In this document: positions 63,091 through 64,000 of the stretch, piece after piece | Layout of the letters: each line of letters starts with the position of its first letter | Position numbering within the stretch: the first letter of the stretch is position 1 | NCBI RefSeq assembly: GCF_002741015.1 | Contig: NZ_CP016616.1 | Coordinates: 3,939,501-4,003,500 of the forward strand | Direction of reading: 5' to 3' | From: Microvirga ossetica | GTDB taxonomy: Bacteria > Pseudomonadota > Alphaproteobacteria > Rhizobiales > Beijerinckiaceae | DNA: 64,000 nt | Notes under the pieces: generated by a model | The model's input: the letters and a program-made list of their open reading frames with translations, nothing else | Databases searched by the model: none | What the model was told of the DNA's origin: nothing | Translations under genes and position numbers: made by a program

Positions 63091-64000
63091 ATGAACGAAC
63101 AAGTCCGGAACCTGGCGGATGCCGCATCCCATGCCCAGCTTCTCGACCGCCTGGCGGAAGTCGCCGTTCGCGTCGGGCTTGGGCTGAAGCCCGGCCAGGA
63201 ACTGGTCGTGACCGCGCCGCTCGACGCCGTCGCCCTGGTCCGGCGCATCACGGAGCATGCCTACACAGCCGGCGCTTCCCTCGTGACCACAATCTTCTCG
63301 GATGAGGAAAGCACGCTCATGCGCTACCGCCATGGGCGCGACGAGGGCTTCGATACGGCGCCGGCCTGGCTCTACGAGGGCATGGCGGAGGCCTACAAGA
63401 AGGGCGCCGCCCGGCTCGCCATCGTCGGCGAGGATCCCTCGCTCCTCGCCAAGGAGGATCCGGACAAGGTCTCCCGCGCCAACCGGGCGCGCTCCAAGGC
63501 CTATATGCCGGCTCTCAACATGATCGCGGGCTTCGACATCAACTGGACCATCGTCTCCGCCGCCACGCCATCCTGGGCCAAGACCGTGTTTCCTGACGAT
63601 CCGGAGGCAGTGGCCGTCGCCAAGCTGTGGCAGGCGATCTTCTCGGCCTCGCGCGTCGATACGCCTGACCCGATCGCCGCCTGGGAGACGCACAATGCGG
63701 CGCTCCAGGCGCGCACGCGCCTGCTGAACGGCAAGAACTATGCGGCGCTCCACTTCCGCGGTCCCGGCACGGATCTGCGCGTCGGCCTCGCGGATGATCA
63801 CGAATGGAACGGCGGCTCGACCGCGGCGAAGAACGGCATCGTCTGCAACGCCAACATTCCGACCGAGGAAGTCTTCACCACGCCGCACAAGGACCGGGTC
63901 GACGGCACCGTCACCAGCACCAAGCCGCTCTCCTATAACGGCACGCTGATCCAGGACATCCAGGTCAGGTTCGAAGGCGGGCGCATCGTCGAGAGCAAGG
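63091..64000 (+). CDS. M29-family aminopeptidase (partial, right end missing)
   Basis: The open frame runs from the ATG at 63091 (GAGG upstream) to the window edge, 303 codons without a stop. It begins NEQVRNLADAASHAQLLDRL and contains LGLKPGQELVVTAPLDAVAL, FRGPGTDLRVGL and NIPTEEVFTTPHKDRVDG, the last being the metal-binding stretch of the AmpS/PepS (M29) aminopeptidases. These cobalt/zinc exopeptidases remove N-terminal residues from peptides. Full family length is about 400 residues, so roughly the last quarter is missing. It lies 82 bp past modC with no visible terminator between. Confidence 0.93.
   Translation, partial: MNEQVRNLADAASHAQLLDRLAEVAVRVGLGLKPGQELVVTAPLDAVALVRRITEHAYTAGASLVTTIFSDEESTLMRYRHGRDEGFDTAPAWLYEGMAEAYKKGAARLAIVGEDPSLLAKEDPDKVSRANRARSKAYMPALNMIAGFDINWTIVSAATPSWAKTVFPDDPEAVAVAKLWQAIFSASRVDTPDPIAAWETHNAALQARTRLLNGKNYAALHFRGPGTDLRVGLADDHEWNGGSTAAKNGIVCNANIPTEEVFTTPHKDRVDGTVTSTKPLSYNGTLIQDIQVRFEGGRIVESK

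Overview
The window reads as chromosomal DNA of a GC-rich alphaproteobacterium of the order Hyphomicrobiales (Rhizobiales). This rests on the gatB/yqeY-like, dnaG, rpoD neighbourhood, the rhizobial-type six-gene glycerol ABC transporter (glpSTPQUV), a lysine-rich-tailed HU protein, and abundant palindromic repeats of the kind scattered through rhizobial chromosomes. A Methylobacteriaceae-type genome such as Microvirga is my best guess, but that is inference. I see no phage, insertion sequence, CRISPR array, rRNA operon or clear pseudogene.

Layout. 1-8 kb: the tail of a GatB/YqeY-domain gene, then a repeat-packed 1.4-kb gap holding a likely minus-strand structured RNA (6S candidate) behind a near-consensus promoter. 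A LysE exporter, an iron-permease-like protein, a VOC protein and a small hypothetical gene follow, then dnaG and rpoD. 8-19 kb: mostly membrane and housekeeping accessory genes (MgtC/DUF4010, CidA/LrgA-LrgB, two DUF1801 genes, serine hydrolase, dicarboxylate symporter, CAP-RTX secreted protein, Fsr-type MFS, PEP-mutase family enzyme, ada). 19-23 kb: a metal/redox locus in which a di-heme peroxidase fused to a cupredoxin and an exported helical partner face a PiuC-type dioxygenase across a short region with an inverted repeat; a second 2OG-Fe(II) oxygenase lies beyond. 23-32 kb: two class III cyclases of similar layout flank tRNA-Ile(CAU), a patatin and an RND efflux pair. A trypsin-like PDZ protease follows.

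33-39 kb: a complete minus-strand glycerol importer operon (glpS-glpT-glpP-glpQ-glpU-glpV). The two ATPases carry complementary motif losses that would leave one canonical ATP site. 39-47 kb: central metabolism (SDR, FAD-linked dehydrogenase, CMD-family peroxidase-like protein, crotonase-fold protein lacking both catalytic glutamates, acyl-CoA synthetase, KDPG aldolase and KDG kinase). 47-54 kb: the HU/H1-like protein, extensin-family protein, DUF1194 protein, PHB-depolymerase-type esterase with a repeat tail and a TGC-rich upstream region, DEAD-box helicase, an acidic small protein and a PP2C-like phosphatase.

54-59 kb: a sugar ABC importer without its own ATPase, plus nanE, implying amino-sugar or sialic-acid uptake; a terminator between the binding-protein gene and the permeases probably sets their ratio. 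58.7-63 kb: msrPQ (molybdoenzyme repair of methionine sulfoxide in the periplasm) directly followed by modABC (molybdate uptake), a sensible functional pairing. The window ends inside an M29 aminopeptidase gene.
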